NCBI RefSeq assembly: GCF_028609865.1
Contig: NZ_CP063194.1
Coordinates: 1,736,001-1,800,000, forward strand
Direction of reading: 5' to 3'
Length of the DNA: 64,000 nt
Source: Corynebacterium jeddahense
Lineage (GTDB): Bacteria; Actinomycetota; Actinomycetes; Mycobacteriales; Mycobacteriaceae
Part shown: positions 26,511-36,868 of the stretch, piece by piece
Position numbering within the stretch: the stretch's first letter is position 1
Layout: each line of letters begins with the position of its first letter
Translations under genes and position numbers: made by a program
Notes under the pieces: model-generated
Told to the model about the DNA's origin: nothing
What the model saw: only the letters and a program-made list of their open reading frames with translations
Database searches by the model: none

Positions 26511-28736
26511 ATGGCGCACTCAGTTGAGATGCCCGAGCTGGGCGAATCAGTCACCGAAGGCACGATCACCACGTGGCTGAAGGAAGTCGGCGACACTGTC
26601 GAGGTCGACGAGCCGCTGCTCGAGGTCTCCACCGACAAGGTCGACACCGAAATCCCTTCCCCGGTGGCCGGCGTGATCCTGGAGATCAAGGCTGACGAGG
26701 ACGACACGGTCGAGATCGGCGACGTCATCGCCATCATCGGCGACGAGGGCGAGGAAGCTGACTCCTCCGACGACGCCGACAAGGACGAGAACAAGAAGGA
26801 CTCGGACGACGACGCCAAGGACGCCGAGGTCGACAAGAAGACCGAGAAGAAGGAAGAGAAGCCGGCGAAGAAGTCCTCCGGCAAGAAGGCGTCCGGCGAC
26901 GCCACCGACGTGGAGATGCCGGAGCTCGGCGAGTCCGTCACCGAAGGCACGATCACCACGTGGCTGAAGGAGGTCGGCGACGAGGTCGAGGTCGACGAGC
27001 CCCTGCTCGAGGTCTCCACCGACAAGGTCGACACCGAGATCCCGTCCCCGGTCGCCGGCACGCTCATCGAGATCCTCGCTGAGGAGGACGACACCGTCGA
27101 AGTTGGCGACGTGATCGCGCGCATCGGTGACGCCGACGCTGCGGGCTCCGCCGACGCCGACGAGGATGACGACGACGTCGCCGACGCCGACGAGGAGGTC
27201 GAGGACGACAACTCCGCCGAGGGCGAGGGCGACAACCCGGAGGACGCGCCGAAGAAGTCCGAGAAGAAGTCCTCTTCCAAGAACAAGAAGGGCTCCGGCG
27301 AGGGCACCAAGGTTGAGATGCCGGAGCTCGGCGAGTCCGTCACCGAGGGCACGATCACCACGTGGCTGAAGGAGGTCGGCGACCTCGTCGAGGTTGACGA
27401 GCCGCTGCTCGAGGTCTCCACCGACAAGGTCGACACGGAGATCCCGTCGCCGGTTGAGGGCACCCTCATCAAGATCCTCGCCGAGGAGGACGACACCGTC
27501 GAGGTCGGCCAGGCCATCGCGATCATTGGCGACGCCGAGGCGGCCGCCGACGAGGACGATGACGACGACGCCGACGACGCCAAGGAGTCCAAGTCCACCG
27601 ACGCCGACACCGAGGACGTCGAGGCCGACGCCAAGGACGCCGAGGAGGCCGAGGAGACTGAGGAGTCCAAGGAGGAGCCGAAGCAGGACGAGAAGAAGCC
27701 GGAGAAGAAGGCTGAGAAGAGCGAGGGCGATTCGAAGAACGCCTCCGCGAAGGTGAACAACGGCGACAACGTCCCGTACGTCACCCCGCTCGTGCGCAAG
27801 CTCGCCGACAAGCACGGCGTGGACCTGAGCACGGTCGAGGGCACCGGCGTCGGCGGTCGAATCCGCAAGCAGGACGTCCTCGCCGCCGTCGAGGGTGGCA
27901 AGGCCGAGGGCGCCGCGAAGGGTGCCGACTCCAAGGCCGTCACCAGCGAGGCCGAAAAGGCCAAGGGCCCGCGCTCGAACTGGTCCACGAAGTCCGTGGA
28001 TCCGGCGAAGGCGGAGCTCATCGGCACCACCCAGCGCGTGAACCGCATCCGCGAGATCACGGCCGCGAAGATGGTCGAGTCGCTGCAGACCACCGCGCAG
28101 CTCACCCACGTGCAGGAGGTCGACGTCACGCGCGTCGCGGAGCTGCGCAAGAAGGTCAAGCCGGCGTTCGTCGAGAAGCACGGCGTAAACATCACGTACC
28201 TCGCGTTCTTCGTCAAGGCCGCGGCCGAGGCACTGGTCTCCCACCCGAACGTCAACGCCTCCTACGACGCTGACGCGAAGGAGATCACGTACCACTCCGA
28301 CGTGAACATCGGTATCGCCGTCGATACGCCGCAGGGCCTCCTCGTGCCGGTGATCAAGAAGGTGCAGGACATGAACCTCGCCGACATCGCGAAGGCGATC
28401 GCCGACCTCGCCGAGCGCGCACGCAACAAGAAGCTGCGCCCGGACGACCTGTCCGGCGCCACCTTCACGGTGACCAACATCGGTTCCGAGGGCGCGCTGC
28501 TGGATACGCCGGTGCTCACCCCGCCGCAGGCCGGCATCCTGGGTACGGCCGCGATTGAGAAGCGCCCGGTCATCGTGACCGAGGACGGCATCGACTCCAT
28601 CGCGATCCGCCAGATGTGCTACCTGCCGTTCACCTACGACCACCAGCTCATCGACGGCGCTGACGCGGGCCGCTTCGTCACCACGATCAAGGACCGCATC
28701 GAGCAGGGCGACTTCGAGGCCGACCTCGACGTCTAA
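26511..28736 (+). CDS. aceF: Dihydrolipoamide acyltransferase (E2) with three lipoyl domains
   Basis: 741 aa. Three almost identical lipoyl domains begin near residues 1, 133 and 267, each with STDKVDTEIPSP and lipoyl lysines at 43, 172 and 306. They are joined by very acidic Asp/Glu/Lys linkers. A peripheral-subunit-binding domain lies near residue 421 (VPYVTPLVRKLADKHGV), and the catalytic domain ends with YDHQLIDGADAGRF (His/Asp). Often annotated sucB; in C. glutamicum this locus encodes AceF, the only E2 of pyruvate dehydrogenase, which also serves the OdhA hybrid complex, so I prefer aceF. RBS GAGGAG precedes ATG; TACGCT near 26460 is a candidate -10. Confidence 0.92.
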   Translation: MAHSVEMPELGESVTEGTITTWLKEVGDTVEVDEPLLEVSTDKVDTEIPSPVAGVILEIKADEDDTVEIGDVIAIIGDEGEEADSSDDADKDENKKDSDDDAKDAEVDKKTEKKEEKPAKKSSGKKASGDATDVEMPELGESVTEGTITTWLKEVGDEVEVDEPLLEVSTDKVDTEIPSPVAGTLIEILAEEDDTVEVGDVIARIGDADAAGSADADEDDDDVADADEEVEDDNSAEGEGDNPEDAPKKSEKKSSSKNKKGSGEGTKVEMPELGESVTEGTITTWLKEVGDLVEVDEPLLEVSTDKVDTEIPSPVEGTLIKILAEEDDTVEVGQAIAIIGDAEAAADEDDDDDADDAKESKSTDADTEDVEADAKDAEEAEETEESKEEPKQDEKKPEKKAEKSEGDSKNASAKVNNGDNVPYVTPLVRKLADKHGVDLSTVEGTGVGGRIRKQDVLAAVEGGKAEGAAKGADSKAVTSEAEKAKGPRSNWSTKSVDPAKAELIGTTQRVNRIREITAAKMVESLQTTAQLTHVQEVDVTRVAELRKKVKPAFVEKHGVNITYLAFFVKAAAEALVSHPNVNASYDADAKEITYHSDVNIGIAVDTPQGLLVPVIKKVQDMNLADIAKAIADLAERARNKKLRPDDLSGATFTVTNIGSEGALLDTPVLTPPQAGILGTAAIEKRPVIVTEDGIDSIAIRQMCYLPFTYDHQLIDGADAGRFVTTIKDRIEQGDFEADLDV

Positions 28737-28747
28737 CCCCTCCCGCT

Positions 28748-28782
28748 GAGCCCGGCGCCACAACGATCGGCGCCGGGCTTTG
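28748..28782 (+). terminator. Intrinsic terminator after the E2 gene
   Basis: GCCCGGCGCC (28750-28759) pairs with GGCGCCGGGC (28769-28778) around a 9-nt loop, followed by TTTG. Confidence 0.88.
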
Positions 28783-28805
28783 CCGTGCCGGCGTACAGTG
28801 GTGGC

Positions 28806-30518
28806 ATGGCTCACACTTTTAAATCATTCCGCAACGACAAAGACCACTTCATGCGCCAAGCGCTTGGCGGCCTCGTCGCCGCCCACCCGTCCGCGCAGTG
28901 GCACGACGAGGGCTTCGTGGGGCTCATGCGGGACGCCGCCACCTCCGGCCCGCCCCGCGTCGCCGTCATCTCCGGCGGCGGGTCGGGCCACGAGCCGATG
29001 CACGCCGGGTTCGTCGGCACGGGCATGCTCGACGCCGCCTGCCCAGGCCTCCTGTTCACCTCCCCGAACGCGGTGCAGATCGGCGCGGCCACCGAGTGGG
29101 CTGATAACGGCGCGGGTGTCGTGCACGTGGTGAAGAACTACACCGGCGACGTCATGAACTTCACCGTGGCCGCCAACAGCACCAACGTCGACGTGGAGCA
29201 GGTGCTCGTCGCCGACGACGTGGCCACCGAGATCGACGAGGAGGATGACTCCCCGGGCCGACGCGGCACGGGCGCGACCATCATCGTGGAGAAGATCGCC
29301 GGGGCGGCCGCCGCCCGTGGCGACGGCCTCAAGGCCGTGGCCGAGGTGGCGCAGCGTGCCGCTGACCGGTCACGCTCCATGGCGGTGGCGCTGCAGCCGG
29401 GCCACTCCCCGACCAGCGACCGCGACACGTTCGACCTCGAGGACGGCCAGATCGAAATCGGCGTGGGCATCCACGGCGAGCCGGGCGTCGAGCGGCGCGA
29501 GACGGACGAGGACAAGCGGCCGAGCGCGGCGGCGTTGGTCGCCGAGCTCCTCGACGGCATCCTCGAATCGCTGGGCAAGGCCGGCGTCGACACCGACGGC
29601 GCGGAGGTGGCCCTCCTCGTCAACGGCCTCGGCGGCACGAGCGAGCTGGAGATGGACCTCGTCTTCGGCGAGGCGCTCACACAGCTCGCAGACCGCGGGG
29701 TCACGGTGCGCCGCGGGATCCGTGGCTCGCTGGTGACCTCGCTGAACATGGCCGGCATCTCACTCACGCTCACGATGCTCGACGAGGAGCTGCTCGAGCT
29801 TCTCGACGCCGAAACGTCCGCCCCGGCGTGGCCCGCCGTCGCGCGCGACCCGGAGTACGCCGACGCGCGGACGGTGGACGACGTGGAGCAGCCCGACGAG
29901 GGCGGGGAAAACGCGTGGCTCACTGCGTTCGTGGAGCGCCTCGCCGGGGGCTTCGACGACCTCACCGCGCTCGACCGGCAGGCCGGGGACGGCGACTTCG
30001 GGCAAAACATGGAGGCGGCCTTTGGTGACGTCGATACGCCGATAATGGGCTCGGACGCCGACGTGCTCAACTTCTTCGCCCACCGCATGCTCGTGCGCGC
30101 CGGCGGCACCTCGGGGGCGGTGCTGGGCACGCTCTTCCGCGCGATGGCGGACGCGTTCGAGGAGGCCGGGGTGGACTCGCGCGACGCGGACGGCGGCGCG
30201 TTCGCCGGGGCGCTCGCGGACGGGCTCGCGCGCGGCAACGAGCAGATCACCGACCTCGGCGGCGCGAAGGAGGGCGACAACACGCTTATCGACGCGCTCG
30301 CGCCCGCCGCGCAGGCCGCCAAGGACGCCGACGGCTCGGTGGACGATGTGCTCGAGCACGTCTTCGGCCCGGCGGTCGAGGGGGCGAAGTCCACGCGCGG
30401 GATGCAGGCGAAGAAGGGCCGCGCCTCGTACCTCGGCGGGAGCGCGAAGGACGTGCCGGACCCAGGCGCGATCGCGGTGACGTGGCTGTTCGGCGAGGCG
30501 GGCGTCGACGAGTTCTAG
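28806..30518 (+). CDS. dak: ATP-dependent dihydroxyacetone kinase, fused DhaK-DhaL
   Basis: 570 aa single-chain enzyme. The DhaK part (about 1-340) carries the substrate-loop ISGGGSGHEPMHAGFVG and His223 in IGVGIHGEPG, which binds dihydroxyacetone covalently. The DhaL part (about 365-570) carries the ATP/Mg loop DRQAGDGDFGQNM and AGGTSGAVLG. It channels dihydroxyacetone to glycolysis as the phosphate. The gene stands alone between the E2 gene and gcvP and I do not recall it at this place in C. glutamicum. TACAGT (28794-28799) is 6 nt before ATG with no Shine-Dalgarno sequence: a leaderless signature. Confidence 0.92.
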   Translation: MAHTFKSFRNDKDHFMRQALGGLVAAHPSAQWHDEGFVGLMRDAATSGPPRVAVISGGGSGHEPMHAGFVGTGMLDAACPGLLFTSPNAVQIGAATEWADNGAGVVHVVKNYTGDVMNFTVAANSTNVDVEQVLVADDVATEIDEEDDSPGRRGTGATIIVEKIAGAAAARGDGLKAVAEVAQRAADRSRSMAVALQPGHSPTSDRDTFDLEDGQIEIGVGIHGEPGVERRETDEDKRPSAAALVAELLDGILESLGKAGVDTDGAEVALLVNGLGGTSELEMDLVFGEALTQLADRGVTVRRGIRGSLVTSLNMAGISLTLTMLDEELLELLDAETSAPAWPAVARDPEYADARTVDDVEQPDEGGENAWLTAFVERLAGGFDDLTALDRQAGDGDFGQNMEAAFGDVDTPIMGSDADVLNFFAHRMLVRAGGTSGAVLGTLFRAMADAFEEAGVDSRDADGGAFAGALADGLARGNEQITDLGGAKEGDNTLIDALAPAAQAAKDADGSVDDVLEHVFGPAVEGAKSTRGMQAKKGRASYLGGSAKDVPDPGAIAVTWLFGEAGVDEF

Positions 30519-30614
30519 CCCCATCTAGACAGCTTTGTATGAAACTGGCTTGGGTGGGGGCGCGACCCGCTATGCTGATCCGTGGTTTGAACGTCCCCGG
30601 AGAAGGAGCGCCAG

Positions 30615-33479
30615 TTGGATTACATCGCCCGCCACATCGGCCCAGACCAGCACGAACAGCAGGAACTGCTGCGTGTGCTGGGGTACGACTCGATCGATGC
30701 GCTGATCGCGGCGGCGGTGCCGTCTGGCATCCTGGCAGACGGCCCGCTCGAGCTGCCGGAGGCGCTCACGGAGTACGAGGCGCAGGCGCGCCTGCGCGAG
30801 CTCGCCGGCAAGAACCGCGTGCTGCGCGCCTTCTACGGCCAGGGCTTTAACTCCACGCTCACCCCGCCGGTGATCCGCCGCGGCGTGGTCGAGGACGCCG
30901 GCTGGTACACCGCCTACACGCCGTACCAGGCGGAGATCTCGCAGGGCCGCCTCGAGGCGCTGCTCAACTTCCAGACGATGGTTGAGGACCTCTCCGGCCT
31001 CGACATCGCGAACGCCTCGCTGCTCGACGAGGCCTCCGCCGCGGCGGAGGCCGTCGGCCTCATGTCGCGCGTGGTGAAGAAGGGCCGCCGCGTGCTGCTC
31101 GACGCGCGCCTGCACCCGCAGGTGATCAAGGTCGCCGCCGAGCGCGCCCGCGCCATCGACCTCGAGGTCGAGGTGGCGAACCTCGCCGAGGGCGTCGTGG
31201 GCGAGGACCTCGTCGGCGCCGTGTTCGCCTACCCTGGCACCGAGGGCGACATCGCGGACCCGCGCCCGGTGATCGAGGCGATCCACGACCGCGGCGGCCT
31301 CGTCGCCGTCGATGCGGACATCCTCGCGCTCACCCTCCTCGAGTCCCCAGGCGAGCTCGGCGCGGACATCGCCATCGGCTCGACGCAGCGCTTCGGCGTG
31401 CCGCTGTTCTACGGTGGCCCGCACGCGGCGTACATGGCGGTGCGCGCGAAGCTGCAGCGCCAGATGCCGGGCCGCCTCGTCGGCGTGTCCAAGGACGCCG
31501 AGGGCTACCCCGCCTACCGCCTCGCGCTGCAGACGCGCGAGCAGCACATCCGCCGCGAGCGCGCGACGTCGAACATCTGCACCGCGCAGGCGCTGCTCGC
31601 CGTCACGGCGTCGATGTACGCCGTCTACCACGGGCCGGAGGGCCTCACCGCGATCGCGAGCGCCGCGCACCAGCGCGCCGCCGACTTCGCCACCGCCCTC
31701 GAGCAGGCCGGGGTGAAGGTGAAGCACGCGGAGTTCTTCGACACGGTCGCGGTGGAGGTGGGTGACGCGCCGGAGGTCGTCGCCAAGCTGGCGCAGGACG
31801 GCTACCTCGTGCGCGCGATCGACGCGACCACCGTCGGCGTCTCGTTCGGCGAGGACACCACCGACGCCGACGTCGCGGCGCTGCTCTCGGGTTTCGGCGC
31901 GCAGCCCGGCGCGGCCGGCGAGGCGCGGCTGCCGCAGGCGCTGGGGCGCACCACCGACTTCCTCACCCACGAGACGTTCAACCGCATCCACTCCGAGACG
32001 CAGATGATGCGCTACATCCGCGCGCTCGGCGACAAGGACCTCGCGCTCGACCGCACGATGATCCCGCTCGGCTCGTGCACGATGAAGCTCAACCCCACCG
32101 CGGGGCTGGAGGCCATCACGTGGCCGGAGTTCGCAAACGTGCACCCGTACACCCCCGACGAGTACACCGAGGGCTGGCGCGAGCTCATCGACGAGATCCG
32201 CTCCTGGCTCGTCGCCATCACCGGCTACGCGGAGGTCTCTGTGCAGCCGAACTCGGGCGCGACCGGCGAGCTCGCGGGCCTGCTGGCCATCCGCGGCTAC
32301 CACGTGGCCAACGGCGAGACGGAGCGCGACATCTGCCTCATCCCGGCCTCGGCGCACGGCACGAACGCGGCGTCCGCGACGCTGGCGAACCTGCGCGTCG
32401 TAGTGGTCAAGACCGCCGAGGACGGCTCCATCGACATCGCGGACCTCGACGAGAAGCTGGCGAAGCACGAGGGCCACGTCGCGGCGATCATGCTCACCTA
32501 CCCGTCCACGCACGGCGTGTACGAGGCGGACGTGCGCACCGTGTGCGACAAGGTGCACGCGGCCGGCGGCCAGGTCTACATCGACGGCGCGAACATGAAC
32601 GCGCTCACCGGCATCGCGCGCCCGGGCGACTTCGGCGGCGACGTGAGCCACCTCAACCTGCACAAGACGTTCACCATCCCGCACGGCGGCGGCGGCCCGG
32701 GCGTCGGCCCGATCGGCGTGGCGGAGCACCTCATCCCGTTCCTGCCGGGCGACCCGAACGCGGCGCTGGATGGCGACGGTGGGGTGCCTGTGGCGTCGAC
32801 ACGCTACGGCTCGGCGGGCGTGCTGCCGATCTCCTGGGCCTACATCGCGATGTCCGGCGCGGCCGGGCTGCGCAGCGCGACGGCGCACGCGGTGCTCAAC
32901 GCGAACTACATCGCGCGCCAGCTGCAGGACTCCTTCCCGGTGCTTTACACCGGCAACGAGGGCCTCGTGGGCCACGAGTGCATCCTCGACCTGCGCGAGC
33001 TCACCGACCAGTCGGGCGTGACCGCGGCCGATGTGGCCAAGCGCCTCATCGACTACGGCTTCCACGCCCCCACCCTCGCCTTCCCGGTCGCCGGCACGCT
33101 CATGGTCGAGCCGACCGAGTCCGAGGACCTCGCCGAGCTCGACCGCTTCATCGAGGCGATGCGCTCGATCCGCGCGGAGATCCAGGACATCATCGACGGG
33201 AAGATCGAGTACGAGAAGTCCGTCGTCCACAACGCGCCGTACACCGCGGCGAGCGTGATCCGCGACGAGTGGCCGTTCGAGTTCACGCGCGAGCAGGCCG
33301 CGTACCCGGTCGCGAGCCTCGAGCGGGCGAAGTACTTCCCGCCGGTGCGGCGTATCGACGAAGCCTTCGGCGACCGCAACCTGCAGTGCGCCTGCCCGCC
33401 GCCGGAGGCCTTCGACATCACGCCGGAGGTCGTCGAGGAAACCGACGTCGTGGTCGACGAGAAGAACGAATCGTACTAA
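30615..33479 (+). CDS. gcvP: Glycine dehydrogenase (decarboxylating), P-protein
   Basis: 954 aa PLP enzyme of the glycine cleavage system, with both ancestral halves fused. N-terminal DYIARHIGPDQHEQQELLRVLG is typical, and the PLP lysine lies in SHLNLHKTFTIPHGGGGPG. It decarboxylates glycine and passes the aminomethyl group to GcvH. It starts at TTG 30615 with AGAAGGAG upstream; TATGCT near 30571 is a candidate -10. gcvP, gcvT and gcvH are separated by 12 and 2 nt and form an operon. C. glutamicum is reported to lack this system, so the cluster differs from that species. Confidence 0.95.
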   Translation: MDYIARHIGPDQHEQQELLRVLGYDSIDALIAAAVPSGILADGPLELPEALTEYEAQARLRELAGKNRVLRAFYGQGFNSTLTPPVIRRGVVEDAGWYTAYTPYQAEISQGRLEALLNFQTMVEDLSGLDIANASLLDEASAAAEAVGLMSRVVKKGRRVLLDARLHPQVIKVAAERARAIDLEVEVANLAEGVVGEDLVGAVFAYPGTEGDIADPRPVIEAIHDRGGLVAVDADILALTLLESPGELGADIAIGSTQRFGVPLFYGGPHAAYMAVRAKLQRQMPGRLVGVSKDAEGYPAYRLALQTREQHIRRERATSNICTAQALLAVTASMYAVYHGPEGLTAIASAAHQRAADFATALEQAGVKVKHAEFFDTVAVEVGDAPEVVAKLAQDGYLVRAIDATTVGVSFGEDTTDADVAALLSGFGAQPGAAGEARLPQALGRTTDFLTHETFNRIHSETQMMRYIRALGDKDLALDRTMIPLGSCTMKLNPTAGLEAITWPEFANVHPYTPDEYTEGWRELIDEIRSWLVAITGYAEVSVQPNSGATGELAGLLAIRGYHVANGETERDICLIPASAHGTNAASATLANLRVVVVKTAEDGSIDIADLDEKLAKHEGHVAAIMLTYPSTHGVYEADVRTVCDKVHAAGGQVYIDGANMNALTGIARPGDFGGDVSHLNLHKTFTIPHGGGGPGVGPIGVAEHLIPFLPGDPNAALDGDGGVPVASTRYGSAGVLPISWAYIAMSGAAGLRSATAHAVLNANYIARQLQDSFPVLYTGNEGLVGHECILDLRELTDQSGVTAADVAKRLIDYGFHAPTLAFPVAGTLMVEPTESEDLAELDRFIEAMRSIRAEIQDIIDGKIEYEKSVVHNAPYTAASVIRDEWPFEFTREQAAYPVASLERAKYFPPVRRIDEAFGDRNLQCACPPPEAFDITPEVVEETDVVVDEKNESY

Positions 33480-33491
33480 GGAGAACCAGCT

Positions 33492-34577
33492 ATGCCACAG
33501 ACCCCGCTGCACGCCAAGCACGACGCCCTGCAGGCGTCCTTCACCGACTTCGGCGGCTGGACCATGCCGCTGAAGTACTCCTCCGAGCTCGAGGAGCACC
33601 GCGCGGTGCGCACCGACGTGGGCATCTTCGACCTCTCCCACATGGGCGAGATCGACGTGCAGGGCCCCGACGCCGCCGCCTTTTTGGACTACACCCTCAT
33701 CTCCAACCTGTCTGCGCTCAAGGTGGGCAAGGCGAAGTACTCCATGATCGTGGCCGAGGACGGCGGCATCCTCGACGACCTGATCACCTACAAGTTCGCC
33801 GAGGACCACTTCATGGTCGTGCCCAACGCCGCGAACACCGCCACCGTGTGGGCCGCGTTCGAGGCGCGCAAGGGCGACTTCGACGTCGAGCTGCGCAACG
33901 ACTCGGAGGCCATCGCGCTCGTCGCGGTCCAGGGCCCGCGCGCGCTCGAGGTGCTGCAGCCGCTGCTCAGCGACGACCCCGGCGCACTCTCCTACTACTC
34001 CGGCGCGTGGATGACGCTGCACGCCGAGCAGGGCGATGTCGATGTCTTCGTCGCCCGCACCGGCTACACCGGCGAAGACGGCTTCGAGCTGTTTATCGCC
34101 AACGCCGACGCCGCGACCGTGTGGGACGCCGTCGTCGGCGCCGGCACCCCGTGCGGGCTCGCCGCGCGCGACTCGCTGCGCCTCGAGGCCGCGATGCCGC
34201 TCTACGGCCACGAGCTCACCGCCGACATCACCCCGGTCGAGGCCGGGATGGGCCGCGCGTTTGCGAAGAAGGAGGCGGACTTCGTGGGCAAGGACGCGCT
34301 CGCCGGCCGCGAGCCGAGCGTTGTCATCGCGGGCCTGGCCTCCGAGCAGCGCCGCGCCGCGCGCGAGGGCTCGCAGGTCTTCCTCGCCGGCGGCGATGAG
34401 AAGATCGGCGTGGTCACCTCCGGCCAGCCGTCGCCGACGCTGGGCCACCCGGTCGCGCTCGCACACCTCGACCCGCAGCACGCGGAGGTCGGCACCGAGG
34501 TGGAGATCGACATCCGCGGACGCCGCTACCCGTTTACTATTGTCTCGACCCCGTTTTACTCCCGAGAGGACGCATAA
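33492..34577 (+). CDS. gcvT: Aminomethyltransferase, T-protein
   Basis: 361 aa folate-binding T-protein that moves the methylene group from GcvH to tetrahydrofolate and releases ammonia. Signatures include [20 protein letters not shown] at the start, [18 protein letters not shown] with the catalytic-region Asp, [14 protein letters not shown] and the C-terminal GCV_T_C domain ([11 protein letters not shown]). AAGGAGAACC precedes ATG. Confidence 0.95.
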   Translation: MPQTPLHAKHDALQASFTDFGGWTMPLKYSSELEEHRAVRTDVGIFDLSHMGEIDVQGPDAAAFLDYTLISNLSALKVGKAKYSMIVAEDGGILDDLITYKFAEDHFMVVPNAANTATVWAAFEARKGDFDVELRNDSEAIALVAVQGPRALEVLQPLLSDDPGALSYYSGAWMTLHAEQGDVDVFVARTGYTGEDGFELFIANADAATVWDAVVGAGTPCGLAARDSLRLEAAMPLYGHELTADITPVEAGMGRAFAKKEADFVGKDALAGREPSVVIAGLASEQRRAAREGSQVFLAGGDEKIGVVTSGQPSPTLGHPVALAHLDPQHAEVGTEVEIDIRGRRYPFTIVSTPFYSREDA

Positions 34578-34579
34578 CC

Positions 34580-34972
34580 ATGGCACTCAAGCCCGACTTC
34601 TACTACTCCGAGGACCACGAGTGGATCAACGCCACCCCGGATAACGCCGCGGGCCAGACCGTGCGCGTCGGCATCACCCACGTCGCCGCCGACCGCCTCG
34701 GCGAGGTCGTCTTCGCGGAGCTGCCGCAGGTCGGCGACACCGTCACCGCCGGCGAGACCTGCGGCGAGGTGGAGTCCACCAAGTCCGTCTCCGACCTCTA
34801 CTCGCCGGTCACCGGCACCGTCACCGCCGTGAACGAGGACATCGACGGCGCGTACGAGGCCATCAACAACGACCCGTACGGCGAGGGCTGGCTCTTCGAG
34901 GTCGAGGTCGAGGAGGTCGGCCCGCTGCTCAGCGCCGACGAGTACGCCTCCGCCAACGGCGTCGAGGACTAG
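34580..34972 (+). CDS. gcvH: Glycine cleavage H-protein
   Basis: 130 aa lipoyl-domain shuttle protein. The lipoylated lysine is in [15 protein letters not shown]. It starts 2 nt after the gcvT stop. LipB and LipA, which attach and complete its lipoyl group, are encoded immediately downstream, so substrate and modifying enzymes are neighbours. Confidence 0.96.
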   Translation: MALKPDFYYSEDHEWINATPDNAAGQTVRVGITHVAADRLGEVVFAELPQVGDTVTAGETCGEVESTKSVSDLYSPVTGTVTAVNEDIDGAYEAINNDPYGEGWLFEVEVEEVGPLLSADEYASANGVED

Positions 34973-34990
34973 GGGTACTACGCTTGGGGC

Positions 34991-35776
34991 ATGACTGCCC
35001 CGCGCGACCCGTTCTTCCCCGCCGACAAATCCATCCGAGCCTCAGACGCGCCCATTGACGTGCGCGAGCTGGGGCTCGTCGACTATCAGGAGGCGTGGGA
35101 CCTCCAAGCGGACATCGCTTCTCGACGGGCCAAAGGCGAGCTACCCGACACCATCCTCGTCCTCGAGCACCCCTCCACCTTCACCGCCGGCAAGCGCACG
35201 CAGCCGGAGGACATGCCGGACCCGTCCTACCCCGTGCCGGTCGTGCCCGTGGACCGCGGCGGGCGCATCACGTGGCACGGGGAGGGCCAACTCGTGGTCT
35301 ACCCGATCATCAAGCTCGCCGAGCCGGTGGACGTCGTCGACTACGTGCGCCGGCTCGAGGAGGCGCTCATCCAGGTCGTGCGCGCCGCGGGCGTGACCAC
35401 GGCGGGGCGCATCGACGGCCGCTCCGGGGTCTGGGTGCCGGCTGAGACGCGGGCGGTGAGTCCGGAGGCGTCGATACGCGAGCGCAAAATCGCGGCCCTC
35501 GGCATCCGCATCACCCGCGGGGTGACCATGCACGGGCTGAGCCTGAACTGCAACAACACGCTCGAGCACTACGGGCACATCGTCGCGTGCGGCATCGACG
35601 ACGCGGACGTGACCACCCTGTCGCTCGAGCTCGGCCGCGGCGTCGCGCCGGCCGAGATGGCGGGGCCCGTCGTGCGCGAGCTGGAGCGCGCGCTCGCCGG
35701 GGAGCTGGTGGTGGCGGACCACACGTTTGCCACCCGGCCCGACCCGTCCAAAGGTTTGACACGGAAGGTACGGTGA
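34991..35776 (+). CDS. lipB: Octanoyltransferase
   Basis: 261 aa LipB that transfers octanoate from acyl carrier protein to lipoyl domains. The motif [18 protein letters not shown] carries Glu where most LipB proteins have HGPGQ. The catalytic Lys is in [19 protein letters not shown], and the acyl-accepting Cys is probably in HIVACGI. Compared with my picture of the family, [12 protein letters not shown] between GVWVPAE and RKIAALG is an insertion, and it is encoded by a copy of the interspersed motif (35459-35480). TACGCT (34979-34984) is 6 nt before ATG: a leaderless signature although gcvH ends only 18 nt upstream. Confidence 0.93.
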   Translation: MTAPRDPFFPADKSIRASDAPIDVRELGLVDYQEAWDLQADIASRRAKGELPDTILVLEHPSTFTAGKRTQPEDMPDPSYPVPVVPVDRGGRITWHGEGQLVVYPIIKLAEPVDVVDYVRRLEEALIQVVRAAGVTTAGRIDGRSGVWVPAETRAVSPEASIRERKIAALGIRITRGVTMHGLSLNCNNTLEHYGHIVACGIDDADVTTLSLELGRGVAPAEMAGPVVRELERALAGELVVADHTFATRPDPSKGLTRKVR

Positions 35777-35781
35777 AAGGC

Positions 35782-36825
35782 GTGACTGTAGCACCAGAAG
35801 GCCGCAAGCTGCTGCGCGTTGAGGCGCGCAACTCGCAGACCCCCATCGAGACGAAGCCGCGGTGGATCCGCAACTCCGTGAAGACCGGTCCCGAGTACGA
35901 GGACATGAAGAAGAAGGTCAAGGGCGCGGGGCTGCACACGGTGTGCCAGGAGGCCGGCTGCCCGAACATCCACGAGTGCTGGGAGTCGCGCGAGGCGACC
36001 TTCCTTATCGGCGGGTCGCGCTGCTCGCGCCGCTGCGACTTCTGCGACATCGCCTCTGGGCGCCCCGACCCGCTCGACCGCGACGAGCCGCGCCGCGTGG
36101 CCGAGGAGGTGCGCGACCTCAACCTCAACTACTCCACCATCACGGGCGTGACGCGCGATGACCTCGAGGACGAGGGCGCCTGGCTCTACGCCGAGGTGGT
36201 GCGCAAGATCCACGAGCTCAACCCGCACACCGGCGTGGAGAACCTCACCCCGGACTTCTCCGGCAAGCCGGAGCTGCTGCAGCAGGTCTTCGAGGCCGAG
36301 CCCGAGGTGTTCGCGCACAACCTGGAGACCGTGCCGCGCATCTTCAAGCGCATCCGCCCGGCGTTCCGCTACGAGCGCTCCCTCGACGTGATCCGCCAGG
36401 CGCGCGACTACGGGCTGATCACCAAGTCCAACCTCATCCTCGGCATGGGCGAGACGCGCGAGGAGGTCCTCGAGGCGCTGCAGGATCTGGTCGACGCTGG
36501 CTGCGACATCATCACCATCACCCAGTACCTGCGACCGGGCCCGACGTACCACCCGATCGACCGGTGGGTGAAGCCGGAGGAGTTCATCGAGTACCGCGAC
36601 GCCGCCTACGAGATGGGCTTCGGCGCCGTCATGTCCGGCCCACTCGTGCGCTCCTCGTACCGCGCCGGCAAGCTCTACGTCGAGGCGATGGCGCACCGGG
36701 GCCGCGAGCTGCCGGAGAACCTGAAGCACCTTGCGGAGACGTCGCAAGGCGATACCGCCCAGGAGGCGTCGACGCTGCTGAAGAAGTACGGCGCGTCCGC
36801 GGACCACCCTGTGCAGACCCGCTAG
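35782..36825 (+). CDS. lipA: Lipoyl synthase, radical SAM
   Basis: 347 aa. It inserts two sulfur atoms into protein-bound octanoate. The radical SAM cluster motif is CSRRCDFC, the auxiliary cluster motif is [12 protein letters not shown], and the C-terminal [10 protein letters not shown] serine ligand is present. Homology favours GTG 35782 ([17 protein letters not shown] aligns with the C. glutamicum start). GTG 35773 is an alternative: it overlaps the lipB stop as GTGA and has a better ribosome site (GGAAGG), adding three residues. Confidence 0.95.
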   Translation: MTVAPEGRKLLRVEARNSQTPIETKPRWIRNSVKTGPEYEDMKKKVKGAGLHTVCQEAGCPNIHECWESREATFLIGGSRCSRRCDFCDIASGRPDPLDRDEPRRVAEEVRDLNLNYSTITGVTRDDLEDEGAWLYAEVVRKIHELNPHTGVENLTPDFSGKPELLQQVFEAEPEVFAHNLETVPRIFKRIRPAFRYERSLDVIRQARDYGLITKSNLILGMGETREEVLEALQDLVDAGCDIITITQYLRPGPTYHPIDRWVKPEEFIEYRDAAYEMGFGAVMSGPLVRSSYRAGKLYVEAMAHRGRELPENLKHLAETSQGDTAQEASTLLKKYGASADHPVQTR

Positions 36826-36833
36826 GGGTCTTT

Positions 36834-36849
36834 GGCCCGCGTGCGGGCC
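36834..36849 (+). terminator. Hairpin after lipA, possible weak terminator
   Basis: GGCCCGC-GT-GCGGGCC forms a perfect 7-bp stem 8 nt after the lipA stop, but only a TTT precedes it and no T-run follows, so termination would be weak. Confidence 0.4.
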
Positions 36850-36868
36850 GTGGCATACAGTTGGGGCC

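Noticed and set aside
26547..28814. A 755-aa minus-strand frame opposite aceF with repeated LGDGLAEL-like blocks
   Set aside because: The repeats mirror the three lipoyl domains; no independent start or family signature.
30519..30614. Possible glycine riboswitch before gcvP
   Set aside because: Only 96 nt separate dak and gcvP and a -10 box (TATGCT) uses part of it; no aptamer-like conserved segments are visible.
30570..34586. A 1338-aa open frame on the minus strand opposite gcvP and gcvT
   Set aside because: Shadow of high-GC third positions. The protein is Arg/Val/Leu/His-rich without motifs, while gcvP and gcvT on the plus strand are fully conserved.
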